A stretch of DNA of 64,000 nucleotides from an uncultured Lachnospiraceae bacterium (GCA_934309145.1 CAKRCW010000001.1:62001-126000), one strand, 5' to 3'; counted from the first letter of the stretch, positions 33,823 to 42,669 are shown. Notes: generated by a model from the letters alone, not told the origin. A program made the numbers and translations.

Positions 33823-35118
33823 TTATTTTACATTAAATGCTTTTATACCAGGATATACTGCACTATCTCCAAGCTCCTCCTCAATACGGAGTAACTGATT
33901 GTATTTTGCAACACGCTCACTACGGCTAGGAGCACCAGTCTTAATCTGGCATGTATTAAGTGCAACAGCAAGGTCTGCTATAGTTGTATCTGCTGTCTCA
34001 CCTGAACGATGAGATGATATTGCTGTATAGCCAGCCTTGTGCGCCATCTTTATTGCCTCAAGTGTCTCTGAGATAGAACCAATCTGATTAAGCTTGATAA
34101 GTATTGAATTAGCACATCCAAGCTCAATACCCTTAGAAAGTCTCTCTGTATTAGTAACGAAGAGGTCATCACCTACGAGCTGTACCTTATCTCCAAGCTC
34201 CTTGGTAAGCTTCTTCCAGCCTTCCCAATCCTCCTCATCAAGTGCATCCTCGATAGAAATGATAGGATACTTCTCAACAAGAGATTTCCAATGCTCGATA
34301 AGCTGCTCTGATGTATATACTGTACCAGCCTTAGGGAGCTTGTACTCTCCAACCTTACCTGTTTTCCACTCAGATGAAGCAGCGTCCATGGCAATCATGA
34401 AATCCCTGCCAGGCTCATAGCCGGCCTTCTTAACAGCCTCAAGAATTGTCTCGATAGCCTCCTCATCAGACTTAAGTGCTGGTGCAAATCCACCCTCATC
34501 ACCAACAGATGTTGCAAGACCTCTGTCCTTTAATATAGCTGCAAGGTTATGGAATACCTCTGCACACCATCTTAAGCACTCCTTAAATGATGGAGCTCCA
34601 ACAGGCATAATCATGAACTCCTGTACATCGAGTCCTGATGAAAGAGCATGGCATCCACCATTGACAATGTTCATCATTGGTACAGGAAGTCTGTTACCTG
34701 ATATTCCACCAAGGAACCTGTACAAAGGAATATCAAGTGCTGTAGCTGCTGCTCTTGCTGCAGCGATAGAAACTGCAAGTATAGCATTTGCACCAAGCTT
34801 TGACTTGTCCTTTGTTCCATCAGCATCAATCATAGCCTTATCAACTGCATATATATCAGATGCATCTAATCCAACTATTGCCTCTGCAATAACAGTGTTG
34901 ATATTATCAACTGCCTTAGATACACCCTTTCCAAGATATCGTGACTTATCTCCATCACGAAGTTCTAATGCTTCAAACTCACCTGTAGATGCACCACTTG
35001 GAGCTGTGCCTCTTCCTACTGTTCCATCTATCAGAGTTACCTCTGCCTCAACTGTAGGATTTCCTCTTGAATCCAAGATTTCTCTACCGATGACTTTCTC
35101 AATTTCCAAATAACACAT
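33823..35118 (-). CDS. eno: Enolase
   Basis: Glycolytic enzyme that makes phosphoenolpyruvate from 2-phosphoglycerate. The 431 residues match the family throughout: ILDSRGNPTVE at the start, GASTGEFEALELRD, VGDEGGFAPAL, the metal site SIEDALDEEDWEGW and GDDLFVTN, and the catalytic SHRSGETADTTIADLAV. A GGAG site precedes the ATG. It is a single-gene unit with its own promoter, folded leader and terminator. Confidence 0.98.
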   Translation of the reverse strand: MCYLEIEKVIGREILDSRGNPTVEAEVTLIDGTVGRGTAPSGASTGEFEALELRDGDKSRYLGKGVSKAVDNINTVIAEAIVGLDASDIYAVDKAMIDADGTKDKSKLGANAILAVSIAAARAAATALDIPLYRFLGGISGNRLPVPMMNIVNGGCHALSSGLDVQEFMIMPVGAPSFKECLRWCAEVFHNLAAILKDRGLATSVGDEGGFAPALKSDEEAIETILEAVKKAGYEPGRDFMIAMDAASSEWKTGKVGEYKLPKAGTVYTSEQLIEHWKSLVEKYPIISIEDALDEEDWEGWKKLTKELGDKVQLVGDDLFVTNTERLSKGIELGCANSILIKLNQIGSISETLEAIKMAHKAGYTAISSHRSGETADTTIADLAVALNTCQIKTGAPSRSERVAKYNQLLRIEEELGDSAVYPGIKAFNVK

Positions 35119-35151
35119 AATATTATATCTCCTTTCGATATAGGAGCACCC

Positions 35152-35203
35152 ACCGGAAGAGGCTCATCTTCCGGTCATCAATGTAACGGCCTGCTACATT
35201 GAT
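35152..35203 (-). promoter_or_regulatory. Two tandem hairpins in the eno leader
   Basis: ACCGGAAGA/TCTTCCGGT with a 6-base loop (35152-35175) and ATCAATGTA/TACATTGAT with a 9-base loop (35177-35203). Both stems are perfect nine-pair stems separated by one base, and neither has a T run. They lie in the transcribed leader, about 35 bases before the eno start. Confidence 0.65.
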
Positions 35204-35231
35204 AAGGAGCTCGCATGATTTATTCACAGTA

Positions 35232-35247
35232 GTTAGTTATTGCTAAC
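35232..35247 (-). promoter_or_regulatory. Palindromic element at the eno start site
   Basis: GTTAG-6 bases-CTAAC, identical over 18 bases (35231-35248) to the element before DUF3793. It begins 7 bases after the eno -10, the place of a repressor operator. Confidence 0.6.
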
Positions 35248-35254
35248 CATCAGT

Positions 35255-35283
35255 AGAATATCATAACGAAATGCAAAACACAA
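35255..35283 (-). promoter_or_regulatory. Promoter of eno
   Basis: TTGTGT (35278-35283), 17 bases, TATTCT (35255-35260) on the minus strand. The rest of the gap up to the next gene (35284-35445) is AT-rich and I see nothing else in it. Confidence 0.5.
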
Positions 35284-35445
35284 TATGAGTTAGTGATAAA
35301 AATTATCTTTTTATGCAGATATATTTATAATATAAAGATATCAGTAGAATTATAATTCCAAAACGCCAATTGGGTTAATACCAACCAGCATTCTCAATCC
35401 ATTTATTGTATTTATATAAAAATTCCTGATATATAAAATATTGCT

Positions 35446-36258
35446 CTAAGCTATCACTTTCTCATCCAGAGCTTTGACTTCTTCTACTGTCAGTACTGCT
35501 GTTTCTGCAATCTCTTCATATGAAAGTTTTCCTAACTTCAATAATCGCTGTGCCATTGCTATCCTTTCTTCTCTCGCAGTCTCATTTCTCATATCTTCCA
35601 TTACTCTACACATAGTCGCAACTCCTTTCTCGTCTTCTTTAAAATATCGAACACGCTCTGCCAATATTTTGTAAATCATATCTTTAGGATCGGTGCAATA
35701 AAAATCATGCATCAGTTTTCCTAATGCTGACGCATCTTTTATTTGTGAATTCACATATATAATATGCGATTCATCACCAAATAATTCGCCAGTTTCTTTA
35801 ACCGTTCTATCAATATGGTAGATTGGTAATCCTGCTTTCATTATATCATTTTCTGTAATAAATATAACATAAGATTCACTCAAATTTTCATATTTTTCAC
35901 CCGGCTCGGTGAGATTTGCATCAATAAGACTACTGTTATATCTTGCTCTTTTCACTCCGGCACCCTTATCATTTCTCTGAATTTCAATATTGTAAACTCT
36001 TTCTTCTACGTCAACTGCCAATATATCCAGTCTTACTGAACGCCCTTGTAGATTCTTGATATCATGCTGTCCGTGGACAGTAATTACCTTTAAATCGGTT
36101 CTGTTCAAAATAATCTGAAGCAAGAATTCAGTACATTCTTTATCCTCAAATACTTTACTCATAAAGTCATCATCTAGTAATCGAAAGCCTCGAATACGCT
36201 GTAAATCTTCTTCATGTTTCCGCTCAAAATCTAACTCTTTTACATTCTTTTCTGCCAC
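35446..36258 (-). CDS. Rpn/PD-(D/E)XK nuclease family transposase-like protein
   Basis: 270 residues of the Rpn/PDDEXK_2 group, proteins linked to RecA-independent recombination and often named transposases. The nuclease core is visible in RLDILAVDVEERVYNIEIQ: an Asp, then Glu-x-Gln. LLDDDFMSKVFEDKECTEFLLQII comes before it and the C-terminal part is helical with KLGKLSYEEIAETAVLTVEEV. The frame opens at 36360, but GTG at 36258 has an AGAGGTG site and the upstream ATGs have none. No inverted repeats flank it, so it does not look like a current insertion. Confidence 0.85.
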   Translation of the reverse strand: MAEKNVKELDFERKHEEDLQRIRGFRLLDDDFMSKVFEDKECTEFLLQIILNRTDLKVITVHGQHDIKNLQGRSVRLDILAVDVEERVYNIEIQRNDKGAGVKRARYNSSLIDANLTEPGEKYENLSESYVIFITENDIMKAGLPIYHIDRTVKETGELFGDESHIIYVNSQIKDASALGKLMHDFYCTDPKDMIYKILAERVRYFKEDEKGVATMCRVMEDMRNETAREERIAMAQRLLKLGKLSYEEIAETAVLTVEEVKALDEKVIA

Positions 36259-36391
36259 GTCATCACCTCTTTCTTTATTGTTCTTCCCCATTGATTTATA
36301 ACAGATTAACATAGTTTGTACTTCTTTACAAGTTAAATGATTAATCATCCATGACATCATACGATAAGTTTCAATTTACTCCACAACATGC

Positions 36392-36436
36392 AAAAAACCT
36401 TGAATTGTCCCATTTTAATAGGAAATTCAAGGTTTT
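36392..36436 (-). terminator. Intrinsic terminator of rpsB-tsf
   Basis: A 13-pair stem, AAAACCTTGAATT with AATTCAAGGTTTT, around a 17-base loop, ending in a run of six T on the minus strand, 52 bases after the tsf stop. Confidence 0.8.
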
Positions 36437-36488
36437 CATCGATTTACACTATCAATTTAACGTTCAAATTCACTTGTGAACTGTTCGA

Positions 36489-37424
36489 TTATGCGTTCAT
36501 CTGAGCTGCAACTTCTGCTGCAAAATCCTCATTCTTCTTCTCAAGACCTTCACCAGTCTCAAAACGAACGAACTTCTTAAGCTCAAGCTTGCAACCATTT
36601 GCCTTAGCAACTGATGCTACATACTGAGCAACGTTCTCCTTATTCTCAGCCTTAACATACTCCTGCTCTAAGAGGCAAACCTCCTTAAGCTCCTTGTTAA
36701 GACGTCCCTGTACCATCTTCTCAATGATATTGTCAGGCTTGTTAGCATTCTTAGGATCGTTCTTAGCCTGTGCTACGAGAATCTCAAGCTCATGAGCCTT
36801 GTACTCCTCAGAAACCTCTGAAGTAGAAACGTACTTAGGATTCATAGCTGCAACCTGCATAGCTACGTTCTTGAGGCACTCCTCAACAACATCAGCAGAA
36901 GCATCTGTATCTGCCTCAACAAGAACACCAATCTTACCACCTGCATGAATATATGATACAACCTGACCTGTTGTCTCGATTCTCTCGAATCTTCTGATAT
37001 TCATGTTCTCACCAATCTTAGCAATCATAGCTGCGTGCTTCTCAGCAACAGTCATAGAAGGATCAGCAGCCCACTTCTCGTCCTTTAATGCCTCAACATC
37101 TGCTGCATTACTTGAAACTATCTGGTCTAATACTTCCTTAACATATCCCTGGAATACATCATTCTTAGCAACGAAATCTGTCTCAGCATTTACCTCAACG
37201 ATAGCTGCCTTCTTGCCATCATTGATAACTGTAGTCATAACGATTCCTTCTGCTGCTATTCTTCCTGCCTTCTTCTGAGCAGTAGCAAGTCCCTTCTCAC
37301 GAAGAAACTCCATAGCCTTATCAAAATCACCGTCTGTAGCTGTAAGAGCCTTCTTACAATCCATCATACCGGCACCTGACATCTCTCTTAACTCTTTTAC
37401 CATACTAGCTGTAATAGCTGCCAT
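36489..37424 (-). CDS. tsf: Translation elongation factor Ts
   Basis: EF-Ts, the nucleotide exchange factor of EF-Tu. The start MAAITASMVKELREMSGAGMMDCKKAL is the family N terminus (UBA domain), followed by EFLREKGLATAQKKAGRIAAEG and the VEVNAETDFVAKND core. The frame runs into rpsB, but ATG at 37424 has GGAGG 9 bases before it, giving 311 residues. It lies 13 bases after rpsB. Confidence 0.97.
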   Translation of the reverse strand: MAAITASMVKELREMSGAGMMDCKKALTATDGDFDKAMEFLREKGLATAQKKAGRIAAEGIVMTTVINDGKKAAIVEVNAETDFVAKNDVFQGYVKEVLDQIVSSNAADVEALKDEKWAADPSMTVAEKHAAMIAKIGENMNIRRFERIETTGQVVSYIHAGGKIGVLVEADTDASADVVEECLKNVAMQVAAMNPKYVSTSEVSEEYKAHELEILVAQAKNDPKNANKPDNIIEKMVQGRLNKELKEVCLLEQEYVKAENKENVAQYVASVAKANGCKLELKKFVRFETGEGLEKKNEDFAAEVAAQMNA

Positions 37425-37437
37425 ATAATTAATCCTC

Positions 37438-38184
37438 CTACTCTTCTGATTCCTCAGCATCTGCTGCAGCAGACTCAGCCTCTTCTGCTGAAACAACATC
37501 GGCACCCTGATTAGCCTCGATAACAGCATCTGCCATCTTAGCTACGATAAGCTTAACTGCTCTTATAGCATCATCATTACCTGGGATAACATAATCAAGC
37601 TCTTCTGGATCACAGTTAGTATCTGCAATACCTACAAGTGGAATTCCAAGTGTATGTGCTTCCTGTACGCAGTTTCTCTCCTTGCGAGGATCTACGATAA
37701 AGATCATGTCTGGGATTTCCTTCATATCCTTGATACCGCCAAGGTTCTTCTGAAGCTTGTCCATCTCCTTCTTGATCTCGATAACTTCTTTCTTAGGAAG
37801 AAGGTCAAATGTTCCATCTGCCTCCATAGCCTCATACTTAGCAAGCTTAGCAATTCTTGTCTGAATTGTCTTGAAGTTTGTAAGCATACCGCCTAACCAT
37901 CTCTGGTTAACATAATACATACCACATCTCTCAGCCTCTGACTTGATTGAATCCTGAGCCTGCTTCTTAGTACCTACGAAAAGAACCTTTCCGCCCTGTG
38001 CAACGCAGTCAAGAACTGCCTTGTAAGCCTCGTCAACCTTACCTACTGACTTTTGAAGGTCGATGATGTAGATTCCGTTACGCTCAGTATAAATATACTC
38101 AGCCATCTTAGGGTTCCATCTTCTTGTCTGATGTCCAAAGTGAACACCTGCCTCGAGTAACTGCTTCATTGAAATAACGCTCAT
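37438..38184 (-). CDS. rpsB: 30S ribosomal protein S2
   Basis: 248 residues with the S2 blocks: SMKQLLEAGVHFGHQTRRWNPKM at the start, YYVNQRWLGGMLTNF, and GIADTNCDPEELDYVIPGNDDA. The last 25 residues form an acidic Ala/Glu tail. An AGGAGG site precedes the ATG. It is the first gene of the rpsB-tsf unit. Confidence 0.98.
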   Translation of the reverse strand: MSVISMKQLLEAGVHFGHQTRRWNPKMAEYIYTERNGIYIIDLQKSVGKVDEAYKAVLDCVAQGGKVLFVGTKKQAQDSIKSEAERCGMYYVNQRWLGGMLTNFKTIQTRIAKLAKYEAMEADGTFDLLPKKEVIEIKKEMDKLQKNLGGIKDMKEIPDMIFIVDPRKERNCVQEAHTLGIPLVGIADTNCDPEELDYVIPGNDDAIRAVKLIVAKMADAVIEANQGADVVSAEEAESAAADAEESEE

Positions 38185-38253
38185 AATATACCTCCTGGTT
38201 TTTCTCTTCTGAGGGCTTCATATAATACAACATAAATATTTATCGTACTATCT

Positions 38254-38288
38254 GGCAAAAACCATCGCGTCTATGGCACCATTTTGCC
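38254..38288 (-). promoter_or_regulatory. Folded leader of rpsB
   Basis: GGCAAAA (38254-38260) pairs with TTTTGCC (38282-38288), enclosing a small inner stem CCAT/ATGG. It lies in the transcribed leader, about 70 bases before the rpsB start. It may be the S2 autoregulatory site found in many bacteria, but I cannot match it to a known motif. Confidence 0.4.
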
Positions 38289-38320
38289 GATCCACCCACA
38301 TGTTTTTTCACACAAAGTCG

Positions 38321-38349
38321 ATTATAACACAAAAAAAAAGTGCAATCAA
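38321..38349 (-). promoter_or_regulatory. Promoter of rpsB-tsf, embedded in the upstream terminator
   Basis: TTGATT (38344-38349), 17 bases, TATAAT (38321-38326) on the minus strand. The -35 lies in the loop and arm of the fla/che terminator and the spacer contains its T run. Confidence 0.7.
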
Positions 38350-38360
38350 GCACTTTTTTC
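38331..38360 (-). terminator. Terminator of the fla/che operon
   Basis: AAGTGC-6 bases-GCACTT with six T/A pairs extending the stem, and nine T after it on the minus strand, about 30 bases past the last gene of the block. Confidence 0.85.
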
Positions 38361-38390
38361 TTAAATAAAGACATTTCTACAGTTTCATAT

Positions 38391-38945
38391 TTACTGCTTT
38401 GTACAGAGTATAGTTGCCATCTCCTCGTATGTCATATTGCTGTTAATCTCAAATGTTCCTATCTCTATTCTAGTTGAATAACCATTTCTGTTAAGATAAC
38501 TGTCAAAATCAGATGCACTTTCTATCATTCCTGCATCCTCAAGAAGCTGTGCAACCTGCTGTGAGCCCATTCCTCCAACTACAGTTATCTCCGCTGTCTG
38601 GTATTCAGCGTCCTTTTTATCCTCTGTAGTTTTTGCACTCTCTGTTGTTGCCCTTGTTGTAGCCTCTGTTACTTTCTCTGTTGTAACTTCTGTGGTGTTC
38701 TCCGTTGTAGGAGCTTCTGTTGTAGGAGCCTCTGTAGTCACCTCTTCAGTTGTGTTTTTTACATTATCAGCATCCCCTGAGGTTGCAATATCACTCTCAT
38801 ATACCATTCCAAGGTTCTTTGCCCTGCTTATAATCTCCTCATCAGTAAGCTTATAACTGCCCGATGTGAGATATGCAGCCAACATGATAATTGCACCAAA
38901 TATTATACCTATGCCAAGTCCTCTTAAAAAGTATTTTAATTTCAT
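38391..38945 (-). CDS. Membrane-anchored protein with an MltG-like (YceG) module
   Basis: 184 residues: one N-terminal helix (about 5-27), a short outer part, a Thr/Glu-rich linker (about 65-112) and a C-terminal module (about 115-184). The module has VVGGMGSQQVAQLLEDAGMIESASDF and GTFEINSNMTYEEMATIL, close in pattern to the N-terminal LysM-like part of the lytic transglycosylase MltG. The catalytic MltG domain is absent. It overlaps the SwrB-like gene by 4 bases and ends the fla/che operon, so a link to cell-wall passage of flagella is conceivable but inferred. Confidence 0.65.
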   Translation of the reverse strand: MKLKYFLRGLGIGIIFGAIIMLAAYLTSGSYKLTDEEIISRAKNLGMVYESDIATSGDADNVKNTTEEVTTEAPTTEAPTTENTTEVTTEKVTEATTRATTESAKTTEDKKDAEYQTAEITVVGGMGSQQVAQLLEDAGMIESASDFDSYLNRNGYSTRIEIGTFEINSNMTYEEMATILCTKQ

Positions 38946-39610
38946 GATTTTGATTCTCCCTGATACAAGTCTACTACAAGCTTTACCTCTCCGACACCAA
39001 GTCCAAGGTGCTTGGCAATCTCAAGTATACTAAGTCCGGATTTATGCATCTCAAGAATTACATCTCTGCTGCTATCAATCTCTTTGACTTCTTCAGCCTG
39101 CTCCTCTTCTGCAATATTCTCATCAATTTCCTTAATTGCTTCTTCTAACTGCTCATCCTCAGAAGCCTCTACATGCTCAACAGGAATATGATTAGCCTGA
39201 ACATAAGCCTCTATATCCTTACGATAATCATCAACCATAGTTGCAGTTGTCATTATCTCTTTCTGCTTGTCAGACAGCATACTATACAAGAACATAACCT
39301 CATTGTGATTACGCTCTATCTCCTCATTAACAGTAACTGCATAATCGCCAAGAGCAAGTGTTTTCTGGTTAACAATCTCAGAAAGCTTACCTTCTATGTC
39401 TGACATCTTATCATTTACATGCTCATCCATATAATCATTTATCAGCTTATCAATCTTCTCCTTCTGCTCATCTGTAAGCTTCTTTGGCAGCTTGATTGAA
39501 ACCTCGCTATCTTCACTTTCTCCCTCCTTATCCAGCTTAGTTGAAAATGCAAAGCTGGCAAATATAAATATAAGACCTAAAATAATTAGTACAATAACTA
39601 CTGCTGACAT
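38942..39610 (-). CDS. SwrB-like / DUF6115 protein
   Basis: 222 residues: an N-terminal membrane helix, a long charged coiled-coil stretch, and a C-terminal helix-turn-helix-like end (MHKSGLSILEIAKHLGLGVGEVKLVVDLY). This is the plan of Bacillus SwrB, which sits at the end of the fla/che operon after sigD and promotes flagellar type III export activation. Position and layout agree, though sequence similarity is limited to the ends. Confidence 0.72.
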   Translation of the reverse strand: MSAVVIVLIILGLIFIFASFAFSTKLDKEGESEDSEVSIKLPKKLTDEQKEKIDKLINDYMDEHVNDKMSDIEGKLSEIVNQKTLALGDYAVTVNEEIERNHNEVMFLYSMLSDKQKEIMTTATMVDDYRKDIEAYVQANHIPVEHVEASEDEQLEEAIKEIDENIAEEEQAEEVKEIDSSRDVILEMHKSGLSILEIAKHLGLGVGEVKLVVDLYQGESKS

Positions 39611-39632
39611 AATTTTCTCCTATCGTATCTCA

Positions 39633-39938
39633 TTATATTTGTATATCAAAATTAACTCTGTTAATATCATGCTTGTCTTTTTCTTCATTCTTCACATCTT
39701 TTTTCTTCTTGTTGGTGTACAAATTTGTGTATTTGTTCTTGCCTTCTTCCTTAGCATCATGCTTCTGCTGATAAAATACAGCTTCATCTTTCTTAATAAC
39801 AGTCTCTCTAACCTGTCGTTCTTCCTCATGAACCTGTTTTACTGCAGACTGGTTAGCTATGGACGCCTGGGCATCCATATTGTGCTGCACCGCCGCTATT
39901 GGAACTGAATTCTGTGTTGCAATTATCGGTGATATCAT
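39633..39938 (-). CDS. Small charged protein of the flagellar operon
   Basis: 101 residues, no signal and no helix long enough to cross a membrane. The N-terminal half is polar with Gln/Asn/Ala; the second half is very rich in Lys, Glu and Asp (NKKKKDVKNEEKDKHD). It looks largely disordered. I do not recognise it. It lies between the FapA-type gene and the SwrB-like gene with short gaps, so it should be co-transcribed with motility genes. Confidence 0.6.
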   Translation of the reverse strand: MISPIIATQNSVPIAAVQHNMDAQASIANQSAVKQVHEEERQVRETVIKKDEAVFYQQKHDAKEEGKNKYTNLYTNKKKKDVKNEEKDKHDINRVNFDIQI

Positions 39939-39971
39939 ATCATCATCCCTCTTTTCGTGTAAAGTAAAGCC

Positions 39972-41576
39972 TTAAAATGAGGTTGGTCTTATATCTCCAT
40001 CCACAATCTTATACAGGCTGTGTACATCCTTATCCTTCACTACATAATATCGATTAGATATATTAATATTTACTCCTCGATATGTATTGCCTAACACCTT
40101 TACAAATCCATTTCTTCCCTTATCCAAAATAGTCTTAATACTTTTAAGTCTCTCATTCTTTTCTGACTTGTCTGCATTTAACTCAGCCAGCCTTGCATTA
40201 TACTCCTTAATCTGCTTAATGTTAGCCGGTGTCAGCTTAGCTCCCTGCTTAAGCTTTTCTTTATACACATTAAGATATGAGTTTATCTCATCAGCAGAAT
40301 TATTTATATCCTTAACCTCACTGATAAGACCTTTCATCTCCTCATATAGCTCAGGTTTTACGCCAACCTTAATTAAGGTCTGTGTCTCCATCTTATTGCC
40401 TATGGTATTGACTTCAACTGAAGTCTCGCAATATATCTCACCGCCTACGATAAAGCCCTTACGTCCACTTACGACTATCTTGCCACCAGATACTATTCTG
40501 CTCTGCAATATAGAACCTGCAATCACATTGCCGCCAACCTTGACGTTAGCACTTTCTATAAACTGGGCACATATATCACCACCTGCAGTAATTACACCTT
40601 TATTCATGCCCTGAACGCCTCTTTTAATGACCACGTTGCCACCTGCAATAAGAGTTGCACCCTCAACTACACCATTGACCTGTATATCACCCTTGGCTTT
40701 AACTGTAAATCCCGTCTTAACTGTTCCGGGAATCATTACATTGCCTTCATATTCAATATCACCGGTTGATGCATCCACATCTGCCGCCACATTATATGTG
40801 TCAGCCACAAATACCGTATCATCAGTAAATGTTACATTGCCATCTACCTCGCTTGTAATCTGACATCCATCTTCTGACAGCTTAATGTTCCGCCCGTATT
40901 TAAGCCTTTTTACATTGGGCTTATTCTGTGCAACCACCTGACCATACACGTCTTTTCCAGGTGCTCCAACACTGTGAGGTGTCATAACTGCAAGTACATC
41001 ACCCTTGTGTACAGGCGAAAACAGATTTAACTCATGGAAGTTAACACTTCCATCATCAAGCACCTTTGGTCTTGCTAATGGTCTTGTATTAAAATTATAC
41101 TTAATTATTGTGTCAGTTGCCATAACCGGCTTTGTACCACGGGCGACCGGAATATTTAAGCAATACTGTCTTGCCATAATAAAGACATCTATTACCTTCT
41201 CTGATATGCCGTAAATTATTTTATCACGTTCAAGCTCTGCTAGTATCTCACGCTTTGTCATCAGCTTTCCACCAGAAGATGGTGGATAAAATCTGATATA
41301 TACAGTCATTTTATCTTTAGAGACATAAACAACTGCACTCTCATCAAATGGCATCATTGATACATCACTTATCTTAACTTTGACAGGCTCATCTGAAAGT
41401 TTTTCAAAAGCAGCTTTTATATCATCAGCCGAATATCCGGTGCAGCCTTTTTTATCAAGGAACATAAATATTTCCCTTATATCCAGTTTAGCACCATCTC
41501 CCACCGCCGGATATATAATTATATATGTACCATTTTCTTTTATTTCTATACGGAAAAATGAGTTTTTATATTTCAC
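39972..41576 (-). CDS. FapA (DUF342) family polymerising protein
   Basis: 534 residues. The middle (about 225-370) is a right-handed beta-helix marked by repeated GDIQVNGVVEG, GGNVVIKRGVQG, GGDICAQFIESANVKVGGNVIAGS units; the C-terminal part is a coiled coil (LISEVKDINNSADEINSYLNVYKEKL). The N-terminal region matches the DUF342 N domain. FapA proteins from Gram-positive bacteria are described as beta-helical polymer-like factors. In many Clostridia they lie next to sigD, as here. Function in this operon is not known. Confidence 0.85.
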   Translation of the reverse strand: MKYKNSFFRIEIKENGTYIIIYPAVGDGAKLDIREIFMFLDKKGCTGYSADDIKAAFEKLSDEPVKVKISDVSMMPFDESAVVYVSKDKMTVYIRFYPPSSGGKLMTKREILAELERDKIIYGISEKVIDVFIMARQYCLNIPVARGTKPVMATDTIIKYNFNTRPLARPKVLDDGSVNFHELNLFSPVHKGDVLAVMTPHSVGAPGKDVYGQVVAQNKPNVKRLKYGRNIKLSEDGCQITSEVDGNVTFTDDTVFVADTYNVAADVDASTGDIEYEGNVMIPGTVKTGFTVKAKGDIQVNGVVEGATLIAGGNVVIKRGVQGMNKGVITAGGDICAQFIESANVKVGGNVIAGSILQSRIVSGGKIVVSGRKGFIVGGEIYCETSVEVNTIGNKMETQTLIKVGVKPELYEEMKGLISEVKDINNSADEINSYLNVYKEKLKQGAKLTPANIKQIKEYNARLAELNADKSEKNERLKSIKTILDKGRNGFVKVLGNTYRGVNINISNRYYVVKDKDVHSLYKIVDGDIRPTSF

Positions 41577-41590
41577 TATTCATCCTCTTT

Positions 41591-42358
41591 CTATCCCATA
41601 AAAAGTACAAAATCTTCATTTAAAAAGCCTTTAAGTTTTTTTAATGCCTTGGAGTGAAGCTGAGAAACTCTCGACTCTGACACCTCCATGACACGACTTA
41701 TCTCCTTTAAAGTTAATTCCTCAAAGTAGTAAAGCAATACAACCTTATGTTCCTTTTCAGTAAGTGATTCCATTGCCTCACCGAGTGCTCTCTTTAACTC
41801 CTGCTCCTCAATTACATGCTCCGGCTCACTCCTCTTGTATGCCATATTGTTAGATGATTTAACATCATTTCCCTGCTCTAAGAAATCATCTAACGAAGCT
41901 ATATTAGATACATTTGTCTGTCCAATCCATGTACAATATTCCTCATCAGAAATTCCAAGCTCTCTTGCAATATCTTCATCAGTATAATTGTTTCCGTGCA
42001 TTGTTTCCAGCTTCTTAATAGCAGCATCTATAGCCTTCTGCTTCTGACGAACTGATCTTGGAATCCAATCCATCTTTCTTATCTGGTCAAGGATAGCTCC
42101 TCTTATCCTAAGGCTTGCATATGTCTCAAATTTTATCCCTTTGCCATAGTCATATTTGTCTATAGCATCTATAAGTCCAAATATTCCATAACTTACCAGG
42201 TCATCATATTCTACATTAGAGCCTAGATATATAGCCAGTCTTCCGGCAACGACCTTAACTAAAGGGACATATTCAATTATAATCTGTTCTCGTATAACAC
42301 CGGACTTGGAATGATTGTACTCAATCCATAAACGTTCCTTGTTATCCAGTACCGCCAT
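41591..42358 (-). CDS. sigD: RNA polymerase sigma factor for flagellar genes (SigD/FliA)
   Basis: 255 residues of the FliA/WhiG sigma group. Region 2 reads VEYDDLVSYGIFGLIDAIDKYD, then GIKFETYASLRIRGAILDQIRKMDW; region 4 is a helix-turn-helix ending LKEISRVMEVSESRVSQLHSKALKKL. It directs RNA polymerase to late flagellar and chemotaxis promoters. It is placed near the end of the operon as in Bacillus, where position limits its amount. Confidence 0.95.
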   Translation of the reverse strand: MAVLDNKERLWIEYNHSKSGVIREQIIIEYVPLVKVVAGRLAIYLGSNVEYDDLVSYGIFGLIDAIDKYDYGKGIKFETYASLRIRGAILDQIRKMDWIPRSVRQKQKAIDAAIKKLETMHGNNYTDEDIARELGISDEEYCTWIGQTNVSNIASLDDFLEQGNDVKSSNNMAYKRSEPEHVIEEQELKRALGEAMESLTEKEHKVVLLYYFEELTLKEISRVMEVSESRVSQLHSKALKKLKGFLNEDFVLFMG

Positions 42359-42381
42359 CTTAAGTTACACCCCTTCACTGT

Positions 42382-42648
42382 CTATTGCTCATCACCACTG
42401 GTGCTGTCTGTTGACGAAGCATCCTCCTGCTCCTCCTCAACCTTCTCTATCTTCTCCATGTTGCATATCTTCTCAATAAGAATTATAGCTATAGTTGATA
42501 TAACATAGAAAACTGCAATAACAATTATTAATATAATTAGAGATTCCAGTAATTCCCTGTCATACTTTATGTTAAGCAAAAGTGTTATCATAGCTGCCAA
42601 AAGCACAATAAACGCTCTGACATTCTTACACCTGTTTCTAAAATCCAA
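42382..42648 (-). CDS. Small two-helix membrane protein in the fla/che operon
   Basis: 88 residues: two hydrophobic segments (about 12-28 and 36-60), then an acidic Ser/Glu tail. No known family. It lies between cheD and sigD with gaps of about 20 bases and so belongs to the operon. Confidence 0.6.
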   Translation of the reverse strand: MDFRNRCKNVRAFIVLLAAMITLLLNIKYDRELLESLIILIIVIAVFYVISTIAIILIEKICNMEKIEKVEEEQEDASSTDSTSGDEQ

Positions 42649-42669
42649 ATCTACACCTCACAAAACAGG

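Noticed and set aside
35446..36360. An active insertion sequence around the Rpn-type gene
   Set aside because: I found no terminal inverted repeats or target duplication, and the gene has its own ribosome site and lies between intact genes.
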